From: a virus
DNA: 23,302 bases
Reading direction: 5' to 3' (one strand)
Virus record (IMG/VR): IMGVR_UViG_3300017719_004071
Location: 1 to 23,302 of that record
Below the pieces are notes generated by a model that had not been told where the DNA came from, did no database searches, and was given only the letters and a program-made list of their open reading frames with translations. Positions 1 through 7,221 of the stretch are shown in pieces. The translations under genes were made by a program, and so were the position numbers. Positions within the stretch are counted from its first letter, which is position 1; each line of letters starts with the position of its first letter.

Positions 1-2
1 AT

Positions 3-68
3 GGCGGCGGCATTCCAACTAAAGGACCAAGATGTATTGTCAATTACGATATTAGGGTTAAAAAATGA
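3..68 (+). CDS. 3' end of an unidentified gene (5' truncated by window edge)
   Basis: Only the last 21 codons are in the window, read from base 3 to a TGA at 66-68. The visible C-terminus contains a Gly-Gly-Gly-Ile-Pro stretch and ends in Arg-Val-Lys-Lys. I prefer this frame to the ATG at base 1 because its stop overlaps the next start in an ATGA arrangement (65-68), the coupling used repeatedly in this genome. The product cannot be recognised from so short a tail; its position before SGNH-like genes hints at a structural gene, but that is a guess. Confidence 0.45.
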   Translation, partial: GGGIPTKGPRCIVNYDIRVKK

Positions 69-142
69 AGTTAGGTATAGGAGCATTAATCACTGCCATA
101 ATGGCATTGGTCACTTGGATCATAAGAAAGTTTAAAAAATGA
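65..142 (+). CDS. 25-residue single-pass membrane peptide
   Basis: ATG at 65 opens a 25-codon frame closed by TGA at 140-142. The peptide starts Met-Lys-Leu-Gly, runs through a hydrophobic stretch (about residues 3-20, rich in Ile, Leu, Ala and one Trp) and ends in Arg-Lys-Phe-Lys-Lys. This is a one-helix membrane protein with a positive tail, likely facing the cytoplasm. It is joined by ATGA overlaps on both sides: its ATG sits in the upstream stop and its stop overlaps the ATG at 139. That double coupling is the main reason to call it real. Function unknown; a lysis-related or spanin/holin-like accessory peptide is possible but unsupported. Confidence 0.55.
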   Translation: MKLGIGALITAIMALVTWIIRKFKK

Positions 143-957
143 GCAGAACATTATTCATAGGAGACAGTCATACAGTTGGTTATCAAACTGTGGCAGGTAA
201 AGTAGGTCCTGGCAGTTATTCCTTTTGGAATTCAAACAACTATTGTGAAATATATCAAAAACTAACAAATAAGCCAGTTTCGATATATGCACAACCAGGC
301 AGTACAAACACTTTGTACACAACTTGGTTAAAATCTATGTTTGAAAAATTTGATGATATTACAGAAGTGTACATCTGTTTGGCGCCATTGAATAGAATGG
401 TAATCAGTTTTGATCCCAAGTTAGAAAATGAAGCAGTGCCAACAAATCATTTTACATTAGAACATCAAGAGAGTACAGACTTAATTAGAAAATTTAGTGA
501 TCAACCAGTTGCAGGGGAAACAGTTCAAATACTTACTAAACCAACAGGTGAAGATTATCAAAACAGTTTAGGTTTAGAGTTTAGTCCTGACAAAGGTTTA
601 ATAAAGCCAGACCTTAGATCAGATCCCTGGATGAATATAAAGTTGTACAATGAGTGCAACACTATGTTAGAAAAGAAAGAATTTTTATTGAACTTGTATG
701 CATGGGACAATATTTGTGCAGACAACAAAGCAAAACTGTATGTGTTCAATTTCAGAAGCAGAGGAGTATGGCCCACTAAGACAGATTATTTTGGTAAAAT
801 GAAAGTTACCAAAAGAGCAGAAAAGAGTGTGGAAGACTATCTGCAAAGCCTAAATATACAAGCAAAGGATTATTTTTTAGAAGATGAAGAACACTTTAAT
901 ATTGATTACCACACAGCAGTGGCGGAGAAATACATACCATGGCTAAAAAGTTTATAG
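139..957 (+). CDS. SGNH/GDSL-type hydrolase-like protein
   Basis: The 272-residue product opens with a short beta strand and Gly-Asp-Ser-His at residues 8-11, the block I nucleophile motif of SGNH hydrolases. Near the C-terminus an Asp-x-x-His pair (residues 249-252, in a D-E-E-H-F-N context) fits the block V catalytic dyad. The family cleaves ester or acyl groups from lipids and sugars; in phages such proteins may act on host or virion glycans. The middle is poorly recognisable, so the substrate is unknown. The start overlaps the upstream peptide by four bases, and the 3' end overlaps the next SGNH-like gene by 19 bases, so the two are probably cotranscribed. No signal peptide is visible. 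Confidence 0.7.
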   Translation: MSRTLFIGDSHTVGYQTVAGKVGPGSYSFWNSNNYCEIYQKLTNKPVSIYAQPGSTNTLYTTWLKSMFEKFDDITEVYICLAPLNRMVISFDPKLENEAVPTNHFTLEHQESTDLIRKFSDQPVAGETVQILTKPTGEDYQNSLGLEFSPDKGLIKPDLRSDPWMNIKLYNECNTMLEKKEFLLNLYAWDNICADNKAKLYVFNFRSRGVWPTKTDYFGKMKVTKRAEKSVEDYLQSLNIQAKDYFLEDEEHFNIDYHTAVAEKYIPWLKSL

Positions 958-1550
958 CATTATTAGGTGATAGTTTCGCGGCAGAATACAAAGCAAAAAC
1001 TCCAGGTTGGGTAGACGTACTAGCAGAAGAATATTCCGTGAACAATGTTGCTCAAGCAGGTGTAGGAGAATACAAGATATTGCGTCAATTACAAGACCTG
1101 GAAAGCACAAATCCTAATTGGAAATCATTGTATCAATGTGTGATAGTGGCACATACCAGTCCATTCAGAGTACACACATCAAAACATCCTATTCATAAAA
1201 AAGGACTGCACAAAGACTGTGATTTGATATACAGTGATTTAAAAGATAGGTTTGATTGGTTCAATGAAAGTCTATCCACTGCCAAAAATTGGTTTGTACA
1301 TCATTGGGACGATGACTATCAGATAGGTACCTACAAATTGATAAGGGAAGAAATAAACAGAATGATAGGTGATGTACCATATTTGGCAATAGATCATTTT
1401 GGTTTAAGTGCCAATATTTCTAAAGAAACACACAAATTAGACTTCAGTGATTTTTGGTTATTGAATCGTGGTGATGTAAACCACTATACGGTAGAAGCAA
1501 ACCAAACAGTAGCCAAAGCAGTCATTGACAAAGTGGAACAAATTTGTTAA
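939..1550 (+). CDS. second SGNH/GDSL-type hydrolase-like protein
   Basis: The 203-residue product begins with a beta strand leading to Gly-Asp-Ser-Phe at residues 10-13 (block I), followed by an Asn/Ala/Gly-rich turn (about residues 35-42, 'NNVAQAGVGE') that resembles block II. Asp179-x-x-His182 near the C-terminus matches block V, so the catalytic Ser, Asp and His all appear present. It overlaps the preceding SGNH-like gene by 19 bases and is clearly divergent from it, so the pair reads as two separate acquisitions or an old duplication. A role in deacylating surface glycans or lipids is inference from the family. Confidence 0.7.
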   Translation: MAKKFIALLGDSFAAEYKAKTPGWVDVLAEEYSVNNVAQAGVGEYKILRQLQDLESTNPNWKSLYQCVIVAHTSPFRVHTSKHPIHKKGLHKDCDLIYSDLKDRFDWFNESLSTAKNWFVHHWDDDYQIGTYKLIREEINRMIGDVPYLAIDHFGLSANISKETHKLDFSDFWLLNRGDVNHYTVEANQTVAKAVIDKVEQIC

Positions 1551-1553
1551 TAT
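1525..1553 (+). promoter_or_regulatory. candidate sigma70-type promoter
   Basis: TTGACA at 1525-1530 lies inside the end of the preceding gene, with TAATAT at 1548-1553 after a 17-base spacer. The -35 is perfect, the -10 matches four of six. It would drive the folE-queE run that starts at 1574. The weak -10 keeps this tentative. Confidence 0.4.
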
Positions 1554-1573
1554 AACATAATAAGGAGAAAACT

Positions 1574-1786
1574 ATGAGCAATAGACAAATGATATATGAT
1601 GCTCTTGTGGAACACGCAAAAGGTCATATTAAAAAACACGCCGCTAATGTTGAAATATACATGGAAAAATCAGTAGGTATTGGAGAACATCCAGACGTAT
1701 TGGAAGCAATTGAAAAGGAATTAAAAGTGATTGCTGAATATCATGATCAACTTGATGTGCTTGAAACATATATCAAGAGGGATTAA
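1574..1786 (+). CDS. small conserved T4-like phage protein of unknown function
   Basis: This 70-residue, mostly helical and charged protein has a strong ribosome binding site (AAGGAG at about 1560-1566, eight bases before the ATG). I recognise its general form, starting 'MSNRQMIYDALVEHA' and containing a Gly-Ile-Gly-Glu-His-x-Asp-Val-Leu-Glu-Ala-Ile segment (about residues 36-47), as one that recurs in cyanobacterial T4-like phages without an assigned function. The stop TAA overlaps the folE start by one base (TAATG), so it is translationally coupled to folE. Confidence 0.75.
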   Translation: MSNRQMIYDALVEHAKGHIKKHAANVEIYMEKSVGIGEHPDVLEAIEKELKVIAEYHDQLDVLETYIKRD

Positions 1787-2475
1787 TGAGCAAAAGTAAA
1801 GAAATAATTGAAAGGCTGAAAGAGGCCGGTGTAAGGTATTGGGCAGGAGATAATATTTCTAAAGTCTTAAAAGAAGGCGACAAAGAAGAACTTATTGAAG
1901 AAGCCGCAGTTGCTTTTGAAAATGTTCTTGACAAATTATTAATTGATAGACATAACGATCCCAACAGCAAGGGAACTGGTAAACGTCTTGCAAAAATGTA
2001 TATGAACGAACTAATGGCAGGAAGATATGATCCAATGCCTACTGCAACTGCATTTCCAAATGATAGTGCATCAAGATATGAAGGTATGCTAGTTGTAAGA
2101 AGTGAACTTACAAGTATGTGTTCGCATCATCATCAAATTGTTAGAGGTGTTGCATACATTGGTATAATTGCCGCAGACAAACTGATAGGTCTTTCCAAGT
2201 ATACACGTATTGCTCAATGGTGTGCTGAACGTGGTACACTGCAAGAAGAACTTGCAAATGACATCGCACGTGAAATTGAAAAAGCCACTGATGCAAAACA
2301 CTTAGGTGTGTATGTTCAAGCAACACACGGTTGCGTTGAAAACAGAGGTGTTAAGGCACATAGTAGTCTTACACAAACAACAGTACTGAAAGGTGCATTT
2401 AAAGATGACGCAGGTACTAAAAAGGAATTTATGGACAATATAAAATTACAACAGGAATTTGCTAGTGGCAAGTAA
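1786..2475 (+). CDS. folE: GTP cyclohydrolase I (FolE)
   Basis: The 229-residue product matches the standard length of GTP cyclohydrolase I. The zinc site is intact: Cys112-Ser-His-His115 (in place of the usual Cys-Glu-His-His) and Cys183 in 'HGCVENRG'. The stretch 'IGLSKYTRIAQWCAERGTLQEEL' (about residues 134-156, shown here only by its key Gly-Leu-Ser-Lys and Ala-x-Arg) is the family core. The enzyme converts GTP to dihydroneopterin triphosphate, the first step both of folate and of queuosine/7-deazaguanine synthesis. The directly following queE-like gene points to the 7-deazaguanine route, which in phages can end in modified DNA bases. Cytoplasmic; one-base overlap with the upstream gene. 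Confidence 0.93.
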   Translation: MSKSKEIIERLKEAGVRYWAGDNISKVLKEGDKEELIEEAAVAFENVLDKLLIDRHNDPNSKGTGKRLAKMYMNELMAGRYDPMPTATAFPNDSASRYEGMLVVRSELTSMCSHHHQIVRGVAYIGIIAADKLIGLSKYTRIAQWCAERGTLQEELANDIAREIEKATDAKHLGVYVQATHGCVENRGVKAHSSLTQTTVLKGAFKDDAGTKKEFMDNIKLQQEFASGK

Positions 2476-3364
2476 ACTGAGATATTCAGAAGCATTTTAT
2501 TCTGTGCAAGGTGAAGGAAGATTTGTAGGTGTTCCTAGTGTTTTTTTAAGAACATTTGGTTGTAACTTTAGATGTATGAACTTTGGTTTAGATAGACATC
2601 CTAATAGAGCAGAGAAGTTAAAGCAAGGAATAAAATACAATCCAGAAGTTAAAGCATTATTAGATGATGGGATTTTAGACAAAGTTGAAAAGTTTGAAGA
2701 CTTGCCGATCATTCACACAGGTTGCGACACATATGCCAGCATATATCCAGAATTTAAAAAATATATGATGGACAAAACGGTTGACGAAGTAGTGGATCAT
2801 GTGTTATCATTAACTCCTGAAGGCAAGTGGACAATGGCAAATGGACAAGATGTCCATTTTATTTTGACAGGCGGTGAACCTTTGTTAGGATGGCAGAGAT
2901 TATACATCGATTTATTTGAACATCCTAGAATGAAAGATTTAAAAAATGTTACTTTCGAGACAAATACAACGCAGGTTTTACATAAGGATTTTGAAGACTA
3001 CATCAGAAATCAAGACAGGTTCGAAGTCACTTGGAGTTGCTCTCCAAAACTTTCCGTATCAGGTGAACCTTGGGCTACTGCTATTAAGCCTGAAATTGCT
3101 CTTGCTTACAATAGGATTCCTAATAGTAAAATGTATTTTAAATTTGTGGTTGCTGATGCTTCCGATGTTGATGAAGTTTCAAAAGCAGTTGCCGAGTACA
3201 ATAAAGTGGGAATCAACGTTCCCGTTTATATCATGCCATTGGGAGGCAGATCAGAAGAGTACAAACTCAACACAAAAAATGTTGCCGAATTGGCAATGGC
3301 AAGAGGATGGAGATATACTCCAAGACTCCATGTCGACATATTCGGAAACGCCTGGGGAACGTAA
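2465..3364 (+). CDS. queE: QueE-like 7-carboxy-7-deazaguanine synthase (radical SAM)
   Basis: About 299 residues from a GTG at 2465, chosen over a TTG at 2459 because AGGA at 2453-2456 gives eight-base spacing to the GTG. It begins with the QueE signature 'EAFYSVQGEG' and carries 'TGGEPLLGWQR', the SAM-binding Gly-Gly-Glu-Pro region. The family rearranges 6-carboxytetrahydropterin to 7-carboxy-7-deazaguanine. The cluster motif is odd: Cys33 and Cys37 are in place, but the third position (residue 40) is Phe. A later Cys87 in 'HTGCDTYAS' may be the third iron-sulfur ligand, a form I believe is typical of phage QueE relatives. The gene overlaps folE by 11 bases. Longer than bacterial QueE (about 220) because of the insert between Cys37 and Cys87. 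Confidence 0.85.
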   Translation: MASKLRYSEAFYSVQGEGRFVGVPSVFLRTFGCNFRCMNFGLDRHPNRAEKLKQGIKYNPEVKALLDDGILDKVEKFEDLPIIHTGCDTYASIYPEFKKYMMDKTVDEVVDHVLSLTPEGKWTMANGQDVHFILTGGEPLLGWQRLYIDLFEHPRMKDLKNVTFETNTTQVLHKDFEDYIRNQDRFEVTWSCSPKLSVSGEPWATAIKPEIALAYNRIPNSKMYFKFVVADASDVDEVSKAVAEYNKVGINVPVYIMPLGGRSEEYKLNTKNVAELAMARGWRYTPRLHVDIFGNAWGT

Positions 3365-3412
3365 AAATATGACAAAGGAAGAAAAAGAAAAACATTTAAC
3401 GGAGATAAGAAA

Positions 3413-3796
3413 ATGGATATAATGAAAAAAGTAAAAGATGTCTTTGTTAAAAAGACAGAAGAGAAAACAACACCAAGCAGTGATCCTAAATTAGAAGCAT
3501 TAAAGTTGGAAAAAGAAAAAGCAACTAAAGATGGAAAACCTTGGGTGGCTGTGTTGAACACACACATTAATAAAGACAATATAAAGAATGGGTTTTTTGA
3601 ACTAGATTGGAACAATGAATTTATTGAGCAGTTGGTTGACGCAGGATACAAAGGTGAATCAAATGAACAGATAGTTGATCAGTGGTTTAAAACTATTGCA
3701 AAACAAGTGCTTGAAGATAGTGGACAAGATCCAGACAGAGGTGCAGGGTACATTAACACAAAAAATTTAAGTGACGATAAATCGGAAATTAGTTAA
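3413..3796 (+). CDS. conserved phage protein of unknown function
   Basis: 127 residues with a Lys-rich N-terminal third (residues 5-40) and a more ordered middle containing 'GKPWVAVLNTHINKDN' and 'NGFFELDWN', a pattern that I associate with small uncharacterised proteins of marine T4-like phages. The C-terminus is acidic and likely disordered. GGAG at 3401-3404 is eight bases before the ATG at 3413, so I keep this start; an in-frame ATG at 3422 is the alternative. Function unknown. It sits between queE and a His-rich small protein in a single forward run. Confidence 0.75.
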   Translation: MDIMKKVKDVFVKKTEEKTTPSSDPKLEALKLEKEKATKDGKPWVAVLNTHINKDNIKNGFFELDWNNEFIEQLVDAGYKGESNEQIVDQWFKTIAKQVLEDSGQDPDRGAGYINTKNLSDDKSEIS

Positions 3797-3805
3797 GGAG
3801 AAAAT

Positions 3806-4054
3806 ATGACAGACAACAACGACACACATGAACACGGTGCAGACACACACGATCATGATATGACATACGAAAACGAATCCACTAGAGACTTATCACCTAT
3901 GGTACGTATTTCAATCAAAGAGTATGATTCATTAAGACAACAACAAAAAATGATTGTTGATCCAGATTTAATTGCTGTAATTGATAAAATGGATGAATTA
4001 TTAAGAGTGTTGAAAAGAAGAATTAATAGATCAGACATATACACTGCGAGATAA
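3806..4054 (+). CDS. small protein with a His-rich N-terminus
   Basis: The 82-residue product has a strong AAGGAG ribosome binding site seven bases or so before its ATG. Residues 1-20 are rich in His and Asp ('THEHGADTHDHD'), which looks able to bind divalent metal ions. The rest (residues 30-80) is probably helical and ends in a basic segment ('LKRRINRSD'). No family recognised. It is followed after one base by a predicted Fe(II)-dependent oxygenase, which makes an iron-handling link conceivable but unproven. Confidence 0.65.
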   Translation: MTDNNDTHEHGADTHDHDMTYENESTRDLSPMVRISIKEYDSLRQQQKMIVDPDLIAVIDKMDELLRVLKRRINRSDIYTAR

Positions 4055-4055
4055 A

Positions 4056-4715
4056 ATGTTACAAATCCACAAAAGTATGCATCCAATGAATGAGTTTGCT
4101 CCAACATGGAACATTCCATTATGGTTTGACAAATACGAAAACACTGCAGATTTGAATACAATGCGTGAGTGGATCATAAGCAACGAACAAAATATAATTG
4201 CTACGCACAAAGGTAAGTCTGGAGATGATGGTGGTACTGGTTTAGGAAAAGAAAGTTTAACTGCACAATACAAAAGTTTTAACTTGTTTAAAGAAGCAAA
4301 AGATGTTAGTGTGTTTAATACTTTGTTTAATTGGCTACAACAGTCTTACATTAATTTTATGGACGAATACAAAACACAACCAAGAAAATGTATTATGTTT
4401 TGCTGGGCAAACGTATTAAGGAAAGATCAACCTATAGACATACACTGTCATGGTGCTAAACATTTTTCTTATTTGAGCGGAAATTTACATCTTGAAGATT
4501 ATTCAACGCAAACAGTATATCACAATCCTGTGAATCCTAGAATGGTGTATGAAACAAAAAATGTTGCAGGTGGCTTAACACTGTTTCCTAGTTACATATT
4601 TCATCAAGCAGACACGCACAAAGGTGAAAAAGAAAGAGTCAGCATGGCTTTTGATTTATTTGACACAGGTTTTTATGAAGGAGACCGTACAAACGGTATA
4701 GAGTTTAACGCATGA
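4056..4715 (+). CDS. putative 2OG-Fe(II) oxygenase (TIGR02466-like)
   Basis: 219 residues with a double-stranded beta-helix core in the C-terminal half. The iron site appears as His130-Cys-His132 followed by 'LSGNLHLED', then 'LFPSYIFHQ' with His183, and Arg194 for 2-oxoglutarate in 'KERVSMAFD'. The His-x-His start, the 'LSG' strand and the 'LFPS...H' strand are hallmarks of the TIGR02466/2OG-FeII_Oxy_5 group, common in marine phages. The substrate is unknown; related phage enzymes have been proposed to hydroxylate proteins or small molecules. The stop TGA overlaps the RNase H start in an ATGA. Confidence 0.75.
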   Translation: MLQIHKSMHPMNEFAPTWNIPLWFDKYENTADLNTMREWIISNEQNIIATHKGKSGDDGGTGLGKESLTAQYKSFNLFKEAKDVSVFNTLFNWLQQSYINFMDEYKTQPRKCIMFCWANVLRKDQPIDIHCHGAKHFSYLSGNLHLEDYSTQTVYHNPVNPRMVYETKNVAGGLTLFPSYIFHQADTHKGEKERVSMAFDLFDTGFYEGDRTNGIEFNA

Positions 4716-5701
4716 CAACACACATATTAGTAGATACTGCAAACACATTCTTCAGAGCAAGGCACGTTATTAGAGGTGACCTTAATGAAAAGATAGGTAT
4801 GGCACTGCACATCACATTTAATTCAATACGTAAAGTATGGAGAGATTTTGATGGCAGTCATGTTGTGTTCTGTTTAGAAGGACGCAGTTGGAGAAAGGAT
4901 CATTATGCTCCATACAAACGTAATAGGTCAGATGCTAGAGCAGTTAGAACAGAAACTGAGGTAGAAGAAGACGAAGTGTTCTGGGAAACATTTGATAATT
5001 TTAAAAATTTTATTGACGAAAAAACTAATTGTACTGTATTGAGACACGAAAATTTAGAAGCAGATGATTTAATTGCAGGGTGGATCCAAGCACATCCTAA
5101 CGATAATCATGTAGTTGTATCTACAGATGGTGACTTTGCCCAACTGATTGCACCTAATGTAAAACAATTTAATGGTATTCAAGATATTACAACCACACAC
5201 GAAGGATACTTTGATGAAAAAGGCAAACGTGTGATAGACAAAAAAACAAAAGAAGAAAAACCTGCTCCAAATCCACAATGGTTGTTATTTGAAAAATGTA
5301 TGAGAGGCGATAGTTCAGACAACGTTTTTTCAGCATATCCTGGTGTGCGTACAAAAGGAACTAAAAAGAAAGTAGGTTTACTTGAAGCCTTTGCAGATAG
5401 AGAATCAAAAGGTTATAATTGGAATAATTTAATGTTACAAAGATGGGTAGATCATGAAGGTGCAGAACACAGAGTGCTAGATGATTATCAAAGAAATGTA
5501 AAACTGTGTGATTTAACAGCACAACCAGATGAAATACAAAAGATTATAAAAGACACAGTAGCCAGTGCTACTGAAAAACAAATAGAACAAGTTGGTTTAA
5601 AACTAATAAAGTTCTGTGCAAAATGGGATATGCAGAGAATTGCAGACTCTCCAGAGTCATATGCAGAACCATTAAACGCAAAATACAAAAAAGGAGAATA
5701 A
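4712..5701 (+). CDS. rnh: T4-type RNase H / 5'-3' exonuclease (FEN1 superfamily)
   Basis: The 329-residue product follows the T4 Rnh plan. The first metal-binding Asp is at residue 8 in 'ILVDTANTFFRA'; 'LEADDLIAG' (116-119) gives the Glu-x-Asp-Asp cluster; 'STDGDFAQL' gives Asp139 and Asp141; and 'MRGDSSDNVFSAYPGV' (about 197-212) gives Asp200 and Asp203 and leads into a helix-hairpin-helix-like region. These are the acidic residues that bind the two magnesium ions. The enzyme removes RNA primers and adjacent DNA from lagging-strand fragments. In T4 it cooperates with the single-strand binding protein and helicase loader. It is the clearest core replication gene here. Confidence 0.9.
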   Translation: MTTHILVDTANTFFRARHVIRGDLNEKIGMALHITFNSIRKVWRDFDGSHVVFCLEGRSWRKDHYAPYKRNRSDARAVRTETEVEEDEVFWETFDNFKNFIDEKTNCTVLRHENLEADDLIAGWIQAHPNDNHVVVSTDGDFAQLIAPNVKQFNGIQDITTTHEGYFDEKGKRVIDKKTKEEKPAPNPQWLLFEKCMRGDSSDNVFSAYPGVRTKGTKKKVGLLEAFADRESKGYNWNNLMLQRWVDHEGAEHRVLDDYQRNVKLCDLTAQPDEIQKIIKDTVASATEKQIEQVGLKLIKFCAKWDMQRIADSPESYAEPLNAKYKKGE

Positions 5702-5702
5702 C

Positions 5703-6203
5703 ATGGTAACAAAATATTTTGCCAAACCTATACTAGATGGACGTTTTTGGATACTAGAAGAAGATGGAAGAAAACTAGGAACAATTTGTAAACAAGAAGA
5801 CAGAAGGTATATGTTTAGTTGCGATACTGGTACAATGATATTTGATAATCAGGTACAACTTCAAAGCAGATTTGATGGAAGTTGGATGTGGGGATCTACT
5901 TTAGACGATATAGAAGATTTTCCTAAAGTTTTGAAAGAAGTTTCAGTATATGACTACCCAAGCAAATTCAAAGCATACAATCAAATATTTGATGTGCAAA
6001 AAAAATTACCTTTGTTTACAAAAAGCAAAAAATCTAAAAGTTTATATTGTGCAGGATACTACATTATAAAGTTTGAAAAAGGATGGGTAAGAAGTTTTTG
6101 CCCTAAAATGTTGACACTAGACAGATATCCTTTTAAAGGTCCGTTTAGAACACAATTAGAAATGAAACAGGAGTTAGCAAATGCAAACAAAAGCACCTAT
6201 TAA
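5703..6203 (+). CDS. conserved marine T4-like phage protein of unknown function
   Basis: 166 residues, rich in aromatic and basic residues and probably mostly beta strand in the first 100 ('GRFWILEEDGRKLGTI', 'GSWMWGSTLDDIE'). A segment with Lys-Leu-Pro-Leu-Phe-Thr-Lys-Ser-x-Lys-Ser (about 99-109) followed by Tyr-Cys-Ala-Gly-Tyr-Tyr matches my memory of a protein conserved in cyanobacterial T4-like phages. No catalytic motif is obvious. It starts right after the RNase H gene, with GGAG a few bases before the ATG, so a part in DNA metabolism is possible from position alone. Confidence 0.75.
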   Translation: MVTKYFAKPILDGRFWILEEDGRKLGTICKQEDRRYMFSCDTGTMIFDNQVQLQSRFDGSWMWGSTLDDIEDFPKVLKEVSVYDYPSKFKAYNQIFDVQKKLPLFTKSKKSKSLYCAGYYIIKFEKGWVRSFCPKMLTLDRYPFKGPFRTQLEMKQELANANKSTY

Positions 6204-6414
6204 CACTGCACCCATTGAAAGACTGCTACAACAGATTAAAAATGCAGACAGTTCACAACAGAAGCAGGTTACTTTGGACATAGCAAATGCCAAAGAAGTT
6301 GCATATAGCCTTGGCACAGTGTTGGCACGATTGGCTGGTAACTACGAAAACATCATTGCAAAAGCAGATAATCAATCAGATATTGAAGTTAAAGTAGACG
6401 GCGGAAGTCTATAA
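6181..6414 (+). CDS. small conserved phage protein of unknown function
   Basis: 77 residues, predicted to be helical (residues 10-65), with no Cys or Trp. It overlaps the preceding gene by 23 bases; AGGAG at 6169-6173 lies seven bases before the ATG and settles the start. The last residues are Gly-Gly-Ser-Leu. No family with a known role is recognised. It closes the forward run begun at 1574; a late-type promoter motif follows. Confidence 0.7.
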   Translation: MQTKAPINTAPIERLLQQIKNADSSQQKQVTLDIANAKEVAYSLGTVLARLAGNYENIIAKADNQSDIEVKVDGGSL

Positions 6415-6447
6415 TCTATTAACTACGCATAATATAATCCAAAATTG

Positions 6448-6455
6448 GATAAATA
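6448..6455 (+). promoter_or_regulatory. T4 late-type promoter motif (GATAAATA)
   Basis: ATAAATA in a 50-base gap, nine bases before the ATG at 6465. T4-like late promoters consist of TATAAATA recognised by the phage sigma gp55. Transcription would begin about four bases before the start codon. No Shine-Dalgarno sequence is seen in front of that ATG. First base departs from the T4 consensus. Confidence 0.5.
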
Positions 6456-6464
6456 TTACATATT

Positions 6465-6755
6465 ATGAGTAGACCTAAACCAACAATATTATTAGAAAAC
6501 GTCAATAAAAGCGACTATAAATCAGAGCAAGTTTTGGCGGCTGAAGCCATTTGGGCAGTTTTCTACAAAAACAATCCCTTCAATTTGAAGTCATCTAATC
6601 TATTGAACAATTATCCAGGACCAAAATACAAAAAGGTCTCATTTTCAAATCCTGGACACGCATTCAATCTTGCGAAGAAATTGAACACTATGTTCAACAC
6701 TGAAGAATTCACAGTGGTCAAATTGACCCAAGGTGAAACTGTCAGTGAAAAATGA
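6465..6755 (+). CDS. conserved T4-like phage protein of unknown function
   Basis: 96 residues beginning 'MSRPKPTILLENVNK', with 'YPGPKYKKVSFSNPGHAFNLA' across about residues 50-70 (core: Pro-Gly-Pro-Lys-Tyr, then Pro-Gly-His-Ala). I recognise this layout from small proteins of cyanobacterial T4-like phages, where it has no assigned role. It has no visible ribosome binding site and lies directly behind a late-promoter motif. It is coupled to the next gene by ATGA at 6752-6755. Confidence 0.75.
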   Translation: MSRPKPTILLENVNKSDYKSEQVLAAEAIWAVFYKNNPFNLKSSNLLNNYPGPKYKKVSFSNPGHAFNLAKKLNTMFNTEEFTVVKLTQGETVSEK

Positions 6756-7135
6756 TTTCTAAAGAAGCCTACACAAAAGTTTTCCTAAAACAAGCAAATA
6801 TTTCGTTGGGTGAAAATACCATGAAAGAATACATGCCTATTTGGTGGAAAAACACTAGACGTTCAGGAGGGTTGAGGTTAACCGATGAAGGGTTTACATT
6901 TATAACTGAAAGATTAGAAATACAAGTTTACGAAGTTCCTTTTCCTGTAGATTTTACCCTTACAACTCAAGTGATTATATTTTTAGACAAATATATTAAT
7001 TGTCCATATCTATTAGCAGAAGATGGTATTGTTGTTACCAACGAAAGAAAAGCAATGGAATTGATGTTATTTTCTGGAGATATTAGAAAATACGGTCTCA
7101 ATAAAGCAATTTCAAGACTAGAAACTGAAGAATAG
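6752..7135 (+). CDS. conserved T4-like phage protein of unknown function
   Basis: 127 residues with no known domain. Landmarks are 'MPIWWKNTRRSGGLRLTDEGF' (about 29-49; the Arg-Leu-Thr-Asp-Glu-Gly core suggests a winged-helix-like turn) and 'FLDKYINCPYLL' followed by 'AMELMLFSGDI' near the C-terminus. The combination resembles an uncharacterised protein found in cyanobacterial T4-like phages. A small nucleic-acid-binding role would fit the basic N-terminal half, but this is speculation. Overlaps the preceding gene by four bases; the stop is followed at once by a DnaA-box-like sequence. Confidence 0.75.
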   Translation: MISKEAYTKVFLKQANISLGENTMKEYMPIWWKNTRRSGGLRLTDEGFTFITERLEIQVYEVPFPVDFTLTTQVIIFLDKYINCPYLLAEDGIVVTNERKAMELMLFSGDIRKYGLNKAISRLETEE

Positions 7136-7144
7136 TTATCCACA
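7136..7144 (+). other. perfect DnaA-box-like 9-mer (TTATCCACA)
   Basis: The sequence TTATCCACA, identical to the strong bacterial DnaA box, starts at the base after a stop codon and lies about 50 bases before a sigma70-type promoter. Only one copy was seen. It could be a host DnaA binding site that regulates the promoter or part of a phage origin, or it could be chance. Confidence 0.3.
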
Positions 7145-7192
7145 GGTCAAATCACCCGCATAAACCTTGACGTTTTAAGTCATTATTTCTGG

Positions 7193-7221
7193 TTGACATT
7201 TTTGGTACATGAATATATTAT
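7193..7221 (+). promoter_or_regulatory. sigma70-type promoter for moxR-like gene
   Basis: TTGACA at 7193-7198 and TATTAT at 7216-7221 are separated by 17 bases; a perfect TATAAT also lies at 7219-7224 with a 20-base spacer. AGGAG at 7245-7249 serves the ATG at 7259. Lying in a 123-base gap, this is a convincing host-type (early) promoter, so the ATPase is probably expressed before late genes. Confidence 0.75.

Noticed and set aside
1-135. Frame beginning with the ATG at base 1
   Set aside because: Its translation has no recognisable pattern, and it competes with two frames coupled by ATGA overlaps.
3369-3422. 17-codon frame between queE and the next gene, ending in TAATG
   Set aside because: GGAG spacing favours the ATG at 3413, and the peptide is only a charged string with no ribosome site of its own.
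2946-3422. 158-codon frame inside queE
   Set aside because: Fully inside the well-supported QueE-like gene in another frame; low-complexity translation.
6515-6525. TATAAATC inside the gene at 6465
   Set aside because: One base off the late-promoter core, and inside a coding region with no gene start nearby.
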